NCBI GenBank assembly: GCA_002360535.1
Contig: DEQR01000028.1
Span: 1 to 5,457 of the forward strand
Origin: Thiobacillus sp. UBA3361
Lineage (GTDB): Bacteria; Pseudomonadota; Gammaproteobacteria; Burkholderiales; Thiobacillaceae
DNA: 5,457 nucleotides
Direction of reading: 5' to 3'
The notes below the pieces were generated by a model that was given only the letters and a program-made list of their open reading frames with translations, ran no database searches and had not been told where the DNA came from. Below, piece after piece: positions 1 to 5,129 of this stretch. The translations under genes and the position numbers were made by a program. Within the stretch, counting starts at the first letter, position 1. Every line of letters starts with the position of its first letter.

Positions 1-926
1 CAGCAGCCGCCGACGATGTTCAGGAAGCCGGATTGCGCCCATTCGCGCATCGCCTCGGCCATCTGTTCCGGTGTTTCGTCATAGCCGCCGAAGGCGTTGG
101 GCAGGCCGGCGTTGGCGTGGGCGGACACCAGGCAGTCCGCCTTGGCGGCAATCTCCGCCACGTGCTGGCGCAGGTCCTTGGCCCCCAGGGCGCAGTTGAA
201 ACCGAAGGAGAAGGGCTCGGCGTGGCGCAGGCTGTTCCAGAAGGCCTCCACCGTCTGGCCGGACAGGGTGCGGCCCGAGGCGTCGGTGATGGTGCCGGAG
301 ATCATGATGGGCCAGGTCTGTCCGACATCATCGAAATACTTCTTCACCGCGAACACCGCCGCCTTGGCGTTGAGGGTGTCGAAGATGGTCTCGATGAGCA
401 GCATGTCCGCGCCGCCCTTCACCAGGCCGTCTGTCGCCTCGTAATAGGTGGCCACCAGCTCGTCCCAGCTCACGTTGCGGAAGCCGGGGTCGTTCACGTC
501 CGGGGAGATGGACAGGGTGCGCGAGGTCGGGCCGAGGACGCCGGCGACGAAGCGGGGTTTGTCCGGGGTGCCGTATTCGTCCGCTACGGCGCGGGCCAGC
601 CTGGCGCCCTCGAAGTTCAATTCATAGACCAGCGATTCCATGCCGTAGTCGGCCATGGACACGCTGTTGGCGTTGAAGGTGCAGGTCTCCAGGATGTCCG
701 CGCCGGCGGCCAGGTACTGGCCGTGGATCTCCCGGATCACCTCCGGCTTGGTCAGCAGCAGCAGGTCGTTGTTGCCCTTCAGGTCCCTGGGCCAGTCGGC
801 GAAGCGCGCGCCGCGATAGTCCGCCTCCTGCAGCTTGTAGCGCTGGATCATGGTGCCCATGGCGCCGTCCAGGATCAGGATGCGCTGGCGGGCGAGGGCG
901 GTCAGTTGTGCGGTGCGGTCGGTCAT
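1..926 (-). CDS. metH: Cobalamin-dependent methionine synthase, N-terminal part (partial)
   Basis: MetH transfers the methyl group of 5-methyltetrahydrofolate, via cobalamin, to homocysteine to make methionine in the cytoplasm. The window holds the first 308 codons plus two bases, covering the homocysteine-binding barrel; the folate, cobalamin and reactivation domains would lie beyond the left edge. Seen in the translation: an N-terminal RILILDGAMGTMIQ block, GNNDLL, ADILETCTFNANS, and FNCALGA with Cys245. The last complete residues are NIVGGC with Cys308, and the split next codon begins TG, as expected for the second Cys. By family knowledge these three cysteines (Cys247, Cys310 and Cys311 in E. 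coli) bind the catalytic zinc. The ATG at 926-924 matches the usual MetH N-terminus; its ribosome-binding site is weak. It lies 62 bp downstream of the response regulator on the same strand, with no evident terminator between. A stand-alone homocysteine methyltransferase domain cannot be excluded because the 3' part is missing. Confidence 0.95.
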   Translation of the reverse strand, partial: MTDRTAQLTALARQRILILDGAMGTMIQRYKLQEADYRGARFADWPRDLKGNNDLLLLTKPEVIREIHGQYLAAGADILETCTFNANSVSMADYGMESLVYELNFEGARLARAVADEYGTPDKPRFVAGVLGPTSRTLSISPDVNDPGFRNVSWDELVATYYEATDGLVKGGADMLLIETIFDTLNAKAAVFAVKKYFDDVGQTWPIMISGTITDASGRTLSGQTVEAFWNSLRHAEPFSFGFNCALGAKDLRQHVAEIAAKADCLVSAHANAGLPNAFGGYDETPEQMAEAMREWAQSGFLNIVGGC

Positions 927-988
927 GGCCTGGGGGATCGCGACGATCCGGGCGGTGGGGGAAAGCCCGCTATGTTACTGAATTTGAA
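927..988 (-). other. Gap between response regulator and metH
   Basis: This 62-bp gap contains a perfect small dyad, GGATCG-CGA-CGATCC, at 935-949, only 9 bp upstream of the metH start. It has no T-run and so does not look like an intrinsic terminator. I see no convincing promoter, S-adenosylmethionine riboswitch or MetJ/MetR box. Read-through from the regulator gene into metH is possible but cannot be shown. Confidence 0.4.
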
Positions 989-2332
989 TTACTTCAGCCC
1001 GTGCTTATCCAGCAGCCGGTAGATGTTGCGCTCGCTCACCCCCAGGGCGCTGGCGATGCGGCCGCGGTGGCCGGTGTATTTCCTGTTCAGGATGTCCAGG
1101 TATTGCCGCTCGATCTGGTCCAGGGTGGGCTCGCTGTCGAAGCTGAGCTGGAACCCGGCCCGGGCCGGGGCATCGCTTTCGAAGATGAAATGCTCGGAGC
1201 GGATTTCCCGCGCCTCGCCGGACAGGATGACCGCCCGTTCCACCAGATTGCGCAGTTCCCGGATGTTGCCCGGATAGGCGTAGTCCATCAGGCGCTGCAG
1301 GGCCTCCGGGCGCACGCTTTTCTCCATGTTGCGGTCGAAGCCGCGCTTGGCCAGGAAGTGTTCCACCAGATTGGGCACGTCCTGCAGCCGCTCGCGCAAC
1401 GGCGGGATGCGCAGGGTGAAGGCGGACAGGCGGTAGTAAAGGTCGGAGCGGAACTGGCCTTCCTTGCTGTGGCGCGCCAGGTCGCGGTTGGTGGCGGCGA
1501 CGATGCGGGTGTTGGCCTGCAAATCCTTGACGCCGCCCAGGCGGCGGTATTGGCCGGTCTCCAGCACACGCAGCAGCTTGGCTTGGATGACGGGGTCGAT
1601 CTCGCCGATCTCGTCCAGGAACAGGGTGCCGCCGTTGGCCGCTTCGATCAGGCCGGTCTTGAGCTTGTCCGCGCCGGTGAAAGCGCCCTTCTCGTGGCCG
1701 AACAGCTCCGACTCGAACAGTTTCTCCTGCAGGGTGCAGCAGTCCAGGGCGACGAAGTTGCGGCTGGCGCGGGGGCTCTGGTCGTGGATGGCGCGCGCCA
1801 CCAGTTCCTTGCCGACGCCGCTCTCGCCCTGGATGAGGACCGTGGTATCGGAGGCGGCCACCGCCTCGATCAGGCGCTGCACCTCCCGGATGGCCGGGCT
1901 GTCGCCCACCATGGTCCGCTGGGAATCGCGCCGCAGACGTTCCTTGCAGAACTGATGCTCCCGTTGCAGGGCCGCCTGGCGCAGGGCACGTTTCACCTCC
2001 AGCTCCAGTTCGTCCAGGTTGATGGGCTTGCTCAGGTATTGCACCGCGCCGGCCTTCATGGCGCTGACCGCTTCCTGCACAGAGCCGTAGGCGGTCAGCA
2101 CGATGACCGGATAGTCGGCGGTCAGGGTGGGCAGAAAGTCCATCAGTTGCGCATCCGGCAGGCGCGCGTCGGTGAGGATCAGGCGCGGCTCGTGGTGGGC
2201 CACGTAGTCCCGCGCGGCGGCCAAGTTGCCCACGCCCTCGACGGCGAAGCCCATGCGCCGCAACTCGTTGCCGAGCAGTTTGTTGAGGACCCGGTCGTCC
2301 TCGATGATGAGCAGTTGATCGATGGCGATCAT
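989..2332 (-). CDS. NtrC-family sigma-54-dependent response regulator
   Basis: A 447-residue cytoplasmic transcription activator with the standard three domains. Receiver, residues 1-115: acidic pocket Glu11/Asp12, phosphoacceptor Asp55 (in LILTDARLP), Thr80 and Lys102. AAA+ ATPase, about 140-380: Walker A GESGVGKE at 169-176, the sigma-54-contacting GAFTGA loop at 216-221, Walker B GTLFLDE at about 235-241, and further the FRSDLYYRL and PGNIREL blocks. The C-terminus (about 401-447) is a Fis-type helix-turn-helix, RIASALGVSERNIYRLL. All key residues for phosphorylation and ATPase function are present, so it should be a fully working enhancer-binding protein. The ATG chosen overlaps the kinase stop codon as ATGA, giving translational coupling; an upstream extension in this frame is just kinase shadow. 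The ribosome-binding site is weak, in keeping with coupling. Its likely targets are the dyads at 4382-4551. The specific subfamily (ZraR/HydG, AtoC or other) is not resolvable from sequence alone. Confidence 0.96.
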   Translation of the reverse strand: MIAIDQLLIIEDDRVLNKLLGNELRRMGFAVEGVGNLAAARDYVAHHEPRLILTDARLPDAQLMDFLPTLTADYPVIVLTAYGSVQEAVSAMKAGAVQYLSKPINLDELELEVKRALRQAALQREHQFCKERLRRDSQRTMVGDSPAIREVQRLIEAVAASDTTVLIQGESGVGKELVARAIHDQSPRASRNFVALDCCTLQEKLFESELFGHEKGAFTGADKLKTGLIEAANGGTLFLDEIGEIDPVIQAKLLRVLETGQYRRLGGVKDLQANTRIVAATNRDLARHSKEGQFRSDLYYRLSAFTLRIPPLRERLQDVPNLVEHFLAKRGFDRNMEKSVRPEALQRLMDYAYPGNIRELRNLVERAVILSGEAREIRSEHFIFESDAPARAGFQLSFDSEPTLDQIERQYLDILNRKYTGHRGRIASALGVSERNIYRLLDKHGLK

Positions 2333-4215
2333 GGGTGCGTATGGTGGTTTGCCTGGGGCAATAGTACGTAAAAACAACTCCCCACACCGGGCTGGCTGGC
2401 GAACTCGATGCGTCCGCCGTAGCCCTCCACCACTGCCTTGCAGATGGACAGGCCCAGGCCGGTGCCGTTCACGCCGTCGGCGCGGTGGCTGTAGAAGGGT
2501 TCGAAGATGCGTGCCGCGTCGTGCTCTCTGATGCCCACGCCGGTGTCGGCGATGGCGATGCGCGCCCAGCCCCCCTCGATGCTGGTGGACACGTGCAGCC
2601 GCCCGCCCTTGGGCATGGCGTGCAGGGCGTTCTGGATCAGGTTCAGGGCCACAAGCCTGAGTTCGGTGTCGCTGGCCAGCACCCGCGGCGAGGGCTCCAG
2701 CCATTGGATACCCAGTTCCACGCCCCGTTCGGCGATCTCCCAATGCTCCAGCGACAGGGTTTCGCGCACCGCGCGGTTCACATCCACCAGTTGCGGAGTT
2801 TCGGGCGGGCGCATACCCAGTTTGAGCAGCCGCTCGGTGACGTCGATGCAGCGGTCGATTTCGCCGTCCACCAGTTCCAGGTAGTCGCGGAACACTGCGT
2901 AGCGCTCAGGCTCCTGCTGGGTGGCGCGCAGGGTGGCCTGCAGGGCGATGCGGATGGAGGTCAGCGGGTTGTGGATCTCGTGGGCCACGCCGGTGGCCAG
3001 GCGGGCCATCTCGGCCAGGCGCTGTTCCTGGGAAAAGGTCACCACCTTGTGCAGGTCGCGGCTGGACTCGACGATATAGCGGCGCTCCTGGCCTTCCATG
3101 TGGGCCTGCATGGGCGCGGCGAACACCTCCACCTTGGTCTTGCGGCCGTCGTGGCGGTTGAATTCCATCAGGGTCTTCAAGGGTTTGCCGCTGCGCCCGA
3201 TCTCGTATATTGGGCAGGTGGCCAGCGAGGCCGGGCAGGGCGTGTCGCGACCGTGGCTGGAGGCGTGGCAGGTCAGGCCGCGCGCCTCCATGCCCTCGGG
3301 CAGGGCCAGCTGGTCCCGGTAGGCCTGGTTGTCCAGCACGATGCGGAAGGTCTGGGTGTCGATCACCCGGATGCCGTCCGGGATGGCATCCACCAGCGCC
3401 TGGAGAAAGGCCTCCTGCTCGCGGGTGCGGCGGATCAGATCCTGCAGGTTGGCCGCCATGCGGTTGAAGACGTTGCCCAGGTTGGCCAGTTCGTCGTTGC
3501 CGTCCAGCGTCACCCGGCTGTCCAGCCGGCCGTCGGAGAGGGCCCGGCTGGCCTCGGCCAGGCACGACACCGGTTGCAGGATGTGGCGGCGGATGAACCA
3601 GGCGCTGCTCAGCAGGGTGACCGCCAGCAGCAGCCCACCCATGCCGCCCAGGGTGGCGGCGGAGACCACCGCCTTGTGGCGGATCGGGGCGGCGTCGTAG
3701 TCCACCACCAGCACTCCGTTCAAGGGCCGCGCCTCCGGCGACCCGTGGCAGCCGGCGCAGGCCGGCTTGTTGCGCACCGGGTTGAGGCTGCGCATCACCT
3801 CGCGGCCATGGATATCGCGGGTGAACAGCGTGGGCAGGGCCCGCGCCCCGGTCTGGTCCAGGCAATCCGGGCAGACGTCCCGGTCACTTAGCGGAAAGCG
3901 CTGGCCGATCAGCGCCGGGTCGGAGGCGAAGCGGATCTCGCCGTCCGGGGCCAGGATCATCGCGTTGCGCACCCCCTCCTGGCGGCCCAGGCGATCGACC
4001 ACGTCGCGCAGGCCGGGCAGGTCGCGCTTGAGCATGGCATTTTCCAGGGCGGCCTGGAGCAGGTGGTTGATCTCCCGTGAGGCCAGGCTGCGCTCTTGCG
4101 ACAACTGATGCTGATAGAGCGCCGCCACCAGGACCAGCAGGGCCAGCGACAGAGCGGTCAGGCCGACGGCGGTGCCGATCAGGAATTTACGGCGAAGGCT
4201 GGTCACGGATTTCAC
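2329..4215 (-). CDS. Membrane sensor histidine kinase with periplasmic haem-c motif, HAMP and PAS
   Basis: A 628-residue partner kinase of the adjacent regulator. Order of domains: short basic N-terminus; first membrane helix about 10-33; periplasmic sensor about 34-182; second membrane helix about 187-208; HAMP about 209-262; PAS about 267-385; dimerisation/phosphoacceptor domain with HEIHNPL (His412); HATPase with N-box NLIQNA (about 525-530), DTGVGI (557-562) and GTGLGL (584-589). The periplasmic part has CPDC (Cys115/Cys118) and a CAGCH motif (Cys153, Cys156, His157), the signature for covalent haem c. The surrounding pattern (MILAPDGEIRFASDP, then Cys pair, then NPVRNKPACAGCHG, then GVLVVDYD) matches Cache/PAS-like haem sensors such as those of Geobacter chemoreceptors. 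The PAS has a Cys/His cluster, Cys316-His317-His321-Cys327-Cys334. The start is GTG at 4215-4213; an ATG two bases upstream runs straight into a stop (ATGTGA) and is out of frame. Ligand (oxygen, NO, redox potential, metal) is unknown. Confidence 0.95.
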   Translation of the reverse strand: MKSVTSLRRKFLIGTAVGLTALSLALLVLVAALYQHQLSQERSLASREINHLLQAALENAMLKRDLPGLRDVVDRLGRQEGVRNAMILAPDGEIRFASDPALIGQRFPLSDRDVCPDCLDQTGARALPTLFTRDIHGREVMRSLNPVRNKPACAGCHGSPEARPLNGVLVVDYDAAPIRHKAVVSAATLGGMGGLLLAVTLLSSAWFIRRHILQPVSCLAEASRALSDGRLDSRVTLDGNDELANLGNVFNRMAANLQDLIRRTREQEAFLQALVDAIPDGIRVIDTQTFRIVLDNQAYRDQLALPEGMEARGLTCHASSHGRDTPCPASLATCPIYEIGRSGKPLKTLMEFNRHDGRKTKVEVFAAPMQAHMEGQERRYIVESSRDLHKVVTFSQEQRLAEMARLATGVAHEIHNPLTSIRIALQATLRATQQEPERYAVFRDYLELVDGEIDRCIDVTERLLKLGMRPPETPQLVDVNRAVRETLSLEHWEIAERGVELGIQWLEPSPRVLASDTELRLVALNLIQNALHAMPKGGRLHVSTSIEGGWARIAIADTGVGIREHDAARIFEPFYSHRADGVNGTGLGLSICKAVVEGYGGRIEFASQPGVGSCFYVLLPQANHHTHP

Positions 4216-4248
4216 ATCCCGGTAAACGCGCTCGGAAATAGCAACCTC

Positions 4249-4268
4249 CAGCAGAAAACGTGCCTGTT
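4249..4268 (-). promoter_or_regulatory. Sigma-54 promoter of the kinase-regulator operon
   Basis: On the minus strand this reads AGGCACGTTTTCTGCT. The -24 GG is at 4264-4263 and the -12 GC at 4252-4251, with exactly ten bases between, and the -24 side matches the GGCACG core of the consensus (TGGCACG-N4-TTGCW). The start of transcription would be near 4239, an A, leaving a leader of about 24 nt before the GTG. Because the operon encodes a sigma-54 activator, autoregulation is likely. Confidence 0.75.
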
Positions 4269-4304
4269 TCCCAAGGCGGAGTGGGCAATTCGTCTTTTCA
4301 AGGC

Positions 4305-4317
4305 AATCAAGACGTTA
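4305..4317 (+). promoter_or_regulatory. IHF binding site, perfect consensus match
   Basis: AATCAAGACGTTA fits WATCAA-N4-TTR at every defined position. It lies between the 17-bp palindrome (centre 4390) and the sigma-54 promoter at 4249-4268, where IHF would bend DNA to bring the bound activator to the polymerase. It also overlaps a dyad, CGTCTT-N12-AAGACG, at 4291-4314. A 13-bp degenerate match alone can occur by chance; the placement is what makes it credible. Confidence 0.6.
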
Positions 4318-4381
4318 GCTGGGCGCGGCGCAGGCAACCCTGGGTACGGAGAGCAATCGTCGCGGCGAGCATCGTGTCCGA

Positions 4382-4398
4382 TCTGCCAATTTGGCAGA
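4382..4398. promoter_or_regulatory. Enhancer site A: perfect 17-bp palindrome
   Basis: TCTGCCAATTTGGCAGA is a perfect inverted repeat of 8-bp arms around a single T. Its core, TGCCA-N3-TGGCA at 4384-4396, recurs twice to the right. It is centred about 151 bp upstream of the predicted kinase-operon start and about 275 bp upstream of the plus-strand start. It is the likely primary binding site for a dimer of the Fis-type regulator encoded at 989-2332 (inferred). Confidence 0.75.
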
Positions 4399-4414
4399 CG
4401 CACGGAGCCGGGCG

Positions 4415-4427
4415 CAATAGACTGATT
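4415..4427 (-). promoter_or_regulatory. Possible second IHF site
   Basis: The minus strand reads AATCAGTCTATTG, one mismatch from WATCAA-N4-TTR (G for the last A of ATCAA). It lies in a locally AT-rich stretch (4415-4440) between enhancer sites A and B. The evidence is weaker than for the site at 4305-4317. Confidence 0.3.
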
Positions 4428-4448
4428 AGTATAAGTTTACCGGTCGGC

Positions 4449-4462
4449 GGGGCGGCCGCCCC
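4449..4462. repeat. 14-bp GC-only perfect palindrome
   Basis: GGGGCGGCCGCCCC is fully self-complementary with no spacer. There is no T-run on either side, so it is not an intrinsic terminator in either direction. It sits between enhancer sites A and B; function unknown. Confidence 0.6.
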
Positions 4463-4473
4463 GAAATCGAGCC

Positions 4474-4489
4474 CTGCCATTCTGACACG
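4474..4489. promoter_or_regulatory. Enhancer site B (imperfect copy)
   Basis: CTGCCATTCTGACACG carries the TGCCA-N3-TGRCA core at 4475-4487 with one half-site base changed (TGACA for TGGCA). It is an almost exact direct repeat of site C, 63 bp away, which is six turns of DNA, so proteins bound at both would lie on the same face. Confidence 0.6.
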
Positions 4490-4511
4490 CTGAATCGCGC
4501 CCTAACCCCCA

Positions 4512-4534
4512 ATTCCGTAGGGGAACCCCGGAAT
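4512..4534. repeat. Compound dyad between enhancer sites B and C
   Basis: ATTCC (4512-4516) pairs with GGAAT (4530-4534), and GGGG (4520-4523) with CCCC (4526-4529) around an AA centre, with GTA unpaired on the left. No T-run follows on either strand. It may be a further protein site or a structural element; no function can be assigned. Confidence 0.45.
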
Positions 4535-4536
4535 GA

Positions 4537-4552
4537 CTGCCATTTTGGCACG
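4537..4552. promoter_or_regulatory. Enhancer site C
   Basis: CTGCCATTTTGGCACG has a perfect TGCCA-N3-TGGCA core at 4538-4550. It is centred about 121 bp upstream of the predicted plus-strand transcription start and about 305 bp from the kinase-operon start, so it is the nearest enhancer copy for the secreted-protein genes. The right half-site, TTGGCACG, also resembles a sigma-54 -24 element, but the matching -12 position is GT rather than GC. Confidence 0.65.
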
Positions 4553-4599
4553 TTGCCTGTCCGGCCGGAACCGGTGCGGTCGCTGGTCCTGAAACAAGA

Positions 4600-4618
4600 G
4601 TCACGTTAAAACAGTGAC
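4600..4618. promoter_or_regulatory. Dyad GTCAC-N9-GTGAC upstream of plus-strand promoter
   Basis: A perfect 5-bp inverted repeat with a nine-base AT-rich spacer, centred about 56 bp upstream of the predicted start. It differs from the TGCCA-N3-TGGCA sites and from the CRP and FNR consensus spacings. It could be a site for a second regulator, or chance. Confidence 0.3.
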
Positions 4619-4637
4619 ATAGAACAATGTTGCGGGG

Positions 4638-4655
4638 TTGGCATTGGTTTTGCTG
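4638..4655 (+). promoter_or_regulatory. Sigma-54 promoter of the secreted-protein genes
   Basis: TTGGCATTGGTTTTGCTG: -24 GG at 4640-4641 and -12 GC at 4652-4653, with exactly ten bases between, and good agreement with TTGGCAC-N5-TTGCW. Transcription would start near 4665, giving a leader of about 44 nt. Enhancer sites A-C lie 121 to 275 bp upstream, a usual range for NtrC-type activators. Confidence 0.8.
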
Positions 4656-4697
4656 AACAGGCCTCTGCCACTCAACGCGTTACAGCCCGCAACCAGT

Positions 4698-4704
4698 GGA
4701 GGAG
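4698..4704 (+). promoter_or_regulatory. Ribosome-binding site that fixes the GTG start at 4709
   Basis: GGAGGAG ends four bases before GTG 4709-4711. This strong Shine-Dalgarno, followed at once by a signal peptide in that frame, decides for the GTG start rather than any in-frame codon downstream. Confidence 0.8.
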
Positions 4705-4708
4705 ACCC

Positions 4709-5035
4709 GTGAATACCAATGCATACCTGTCCGTCGCGTTCGCCTGCCTGCTCATCGCCGAGGCCGGTGCCGAAGACTTGCCCATCGCCGGCCTGGCGCC
4801 CGACGTCCGGCCCGCCGGCATGCCCAGATTGGAAACCCACATCAAGGATGCCGGCTGGTATCGGCAGGCCCTGACCGGCGTATCCAGACCTTACCCCTAC
4901 AGCCTGCGCTTCCTGGAAAACCAGGGCGGCTGGCACACCCCCTTCATCGTGCCGGGCATGACCGGCCCCTACGACATCAGGAATTGGCACCTTCCCGCCC
5001 AGGCGGGAGGTCACCAAGGCGTCGCAAGACGTTAA
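4709..5035 (+). CDS. Small exported protein of unknown family
   Basis: A 108-residue protein starting at GTG. Residues 1-21 look like a Sec signal peptide: a hydrophobic core (about 6-16) ending AEAGA, with cleavage likely before Glu22. The cysteine at 13 lacks a proper lipobox, so it is not predicted to be a lipoprotein. The mature part of about 87 residues has no cysteine and is rich in Pro, Gly and aromatics, with segments such as WYRQAL, PYPYSLRFLE, GGWHTPF and PGMTGPYDIRNWH. It should be periplasmic or secreted. I do not recognise the family and assign no function. The C-terminal tail (from about residue 95) is encoded partly by a hairpin-forming stretch, 4993-5008, and looks less protein-like, so the ancestral stop may have been earlier. 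It is first in the sigma-54 transcript and 94 bp ahead of the Met-rich gene. Confidence 0.8.
   Translation: MNTNAYLSVAFACLLIAEAGAEDLPIAGLAPDVRPAGMPRLETHIKDAGWYRQALTGVSRPYPYSLRFLENQGGWHTPFIVPGMTGPYDIRNWHLPAQAGGHQGVARR
4993..5008 (+). repeat. Hairpin inside the 3' end of the small exported protein gene
   Basis: TCCCGCC-CA-GGCGGGA is a perfect 7-bp inverted repeat within codons 95-100. No T-run follows. It may stabilise the transcript or cause partial termination; together with the hairpin at 5040-5056 it brackets the stop codon. Confidence 0.5.
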
Positions 5036-5039
5036 CCGG

Positions 5040-5056
5040 GCGCCCGCTTCGGGCGC
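5040..5056 (+). repeat. Intergenic hairpin after the first secreted-protein gene
   Basis: GCGCCCG-CTT-CGGGCGC, a perfect 7-bp GC stem beginning 4 bp after the TAA. It lacks the T-run of an intrinsic terminator. It may end part of the transcripts or protect the upstream message, letting the two genes be made in different amounts. No sigma-54 or clear sigma-70 promoter is visible between 5036 and 5129, which favours one transcript. Confidence 0.6.
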
Positions 5057-5116
5057 GCAACAGCGGCAATGAGGGGCCAACACAAGCGAAGGTTCTCGTT
5101 GCCGATCACCAGTCCT

Positions 5117-5125
5117 TAAGGAGGA
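5117..5125 (+). promoter_or_regulatory. Strong ribosome-binding site of the Met-rich gene
   Basis: TAAGGAGGA is a near-perfect anti-16S match, with AGGAGG five bases ahead of ATG 5130-5132. It supports this strand and frame as the real coding one and suggests high expression. Confidence 0.85.
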
Positions 5126-5129
5126 AGTC

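Noticed and set aside
1..926. Functional link between metH and the Met-rich protein
   Set aside because: metH is a housekeeping gene on the other side of the two-component operon; adjacency to a methionine-rich gene cluster is not evidence of a shared role.
979..996. Possible MetR-like box upstream of metH (TGAA...TTCA)
   Set aside because: The spacing is four or ten bases, not the five of the MetR consensus, and it overlaps the end of the regulator gene.
33..1022. Plus-strand open frame of 329 codons
   Set aside because: It lies antisense to metH, whose minus-strand frame is intact and carries family motifs up to the window edge.
908..2371. Long open frame on the plus strand (487 codons) opposite the response regulator
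   Set aside because: It is antisense to clear receiver/AAA+/HTH domains, has no recognisable domains, and is the expected shadow of GC-biased codons.
2485..3891. Long open frame on the plus strand (468 codons) opposite the sensor kinase
   Set aside because: Antisense shadow of a gene with all kinase motifs intact; composition (Gly, Ala, His, Gln, Val) is typical of reverse-frame artefacts.
4271..4380. Possible riboswitch or structured RNA in the kinase-side leader region
   Set aside because: It lies upstream of the predicted transcription start for the kinase operon, and I could not match it to any known riboswitch core.
4425..4440. TATAAG/TATACT-like -10 elements in the AT-rich stretch
   Set aside because: No acceptable -35 hexamer at 16-18 bp on either strand.
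4544..4560. TTGGCACGTTGCCTGT as an additional sigma-54 promoter on the plus strand
   Set aside because: The -24 part is excellent but the -12 position is GT, not GC. The same bases form the right half of enhancer site C, and a better promoter lies at 4638-4655.
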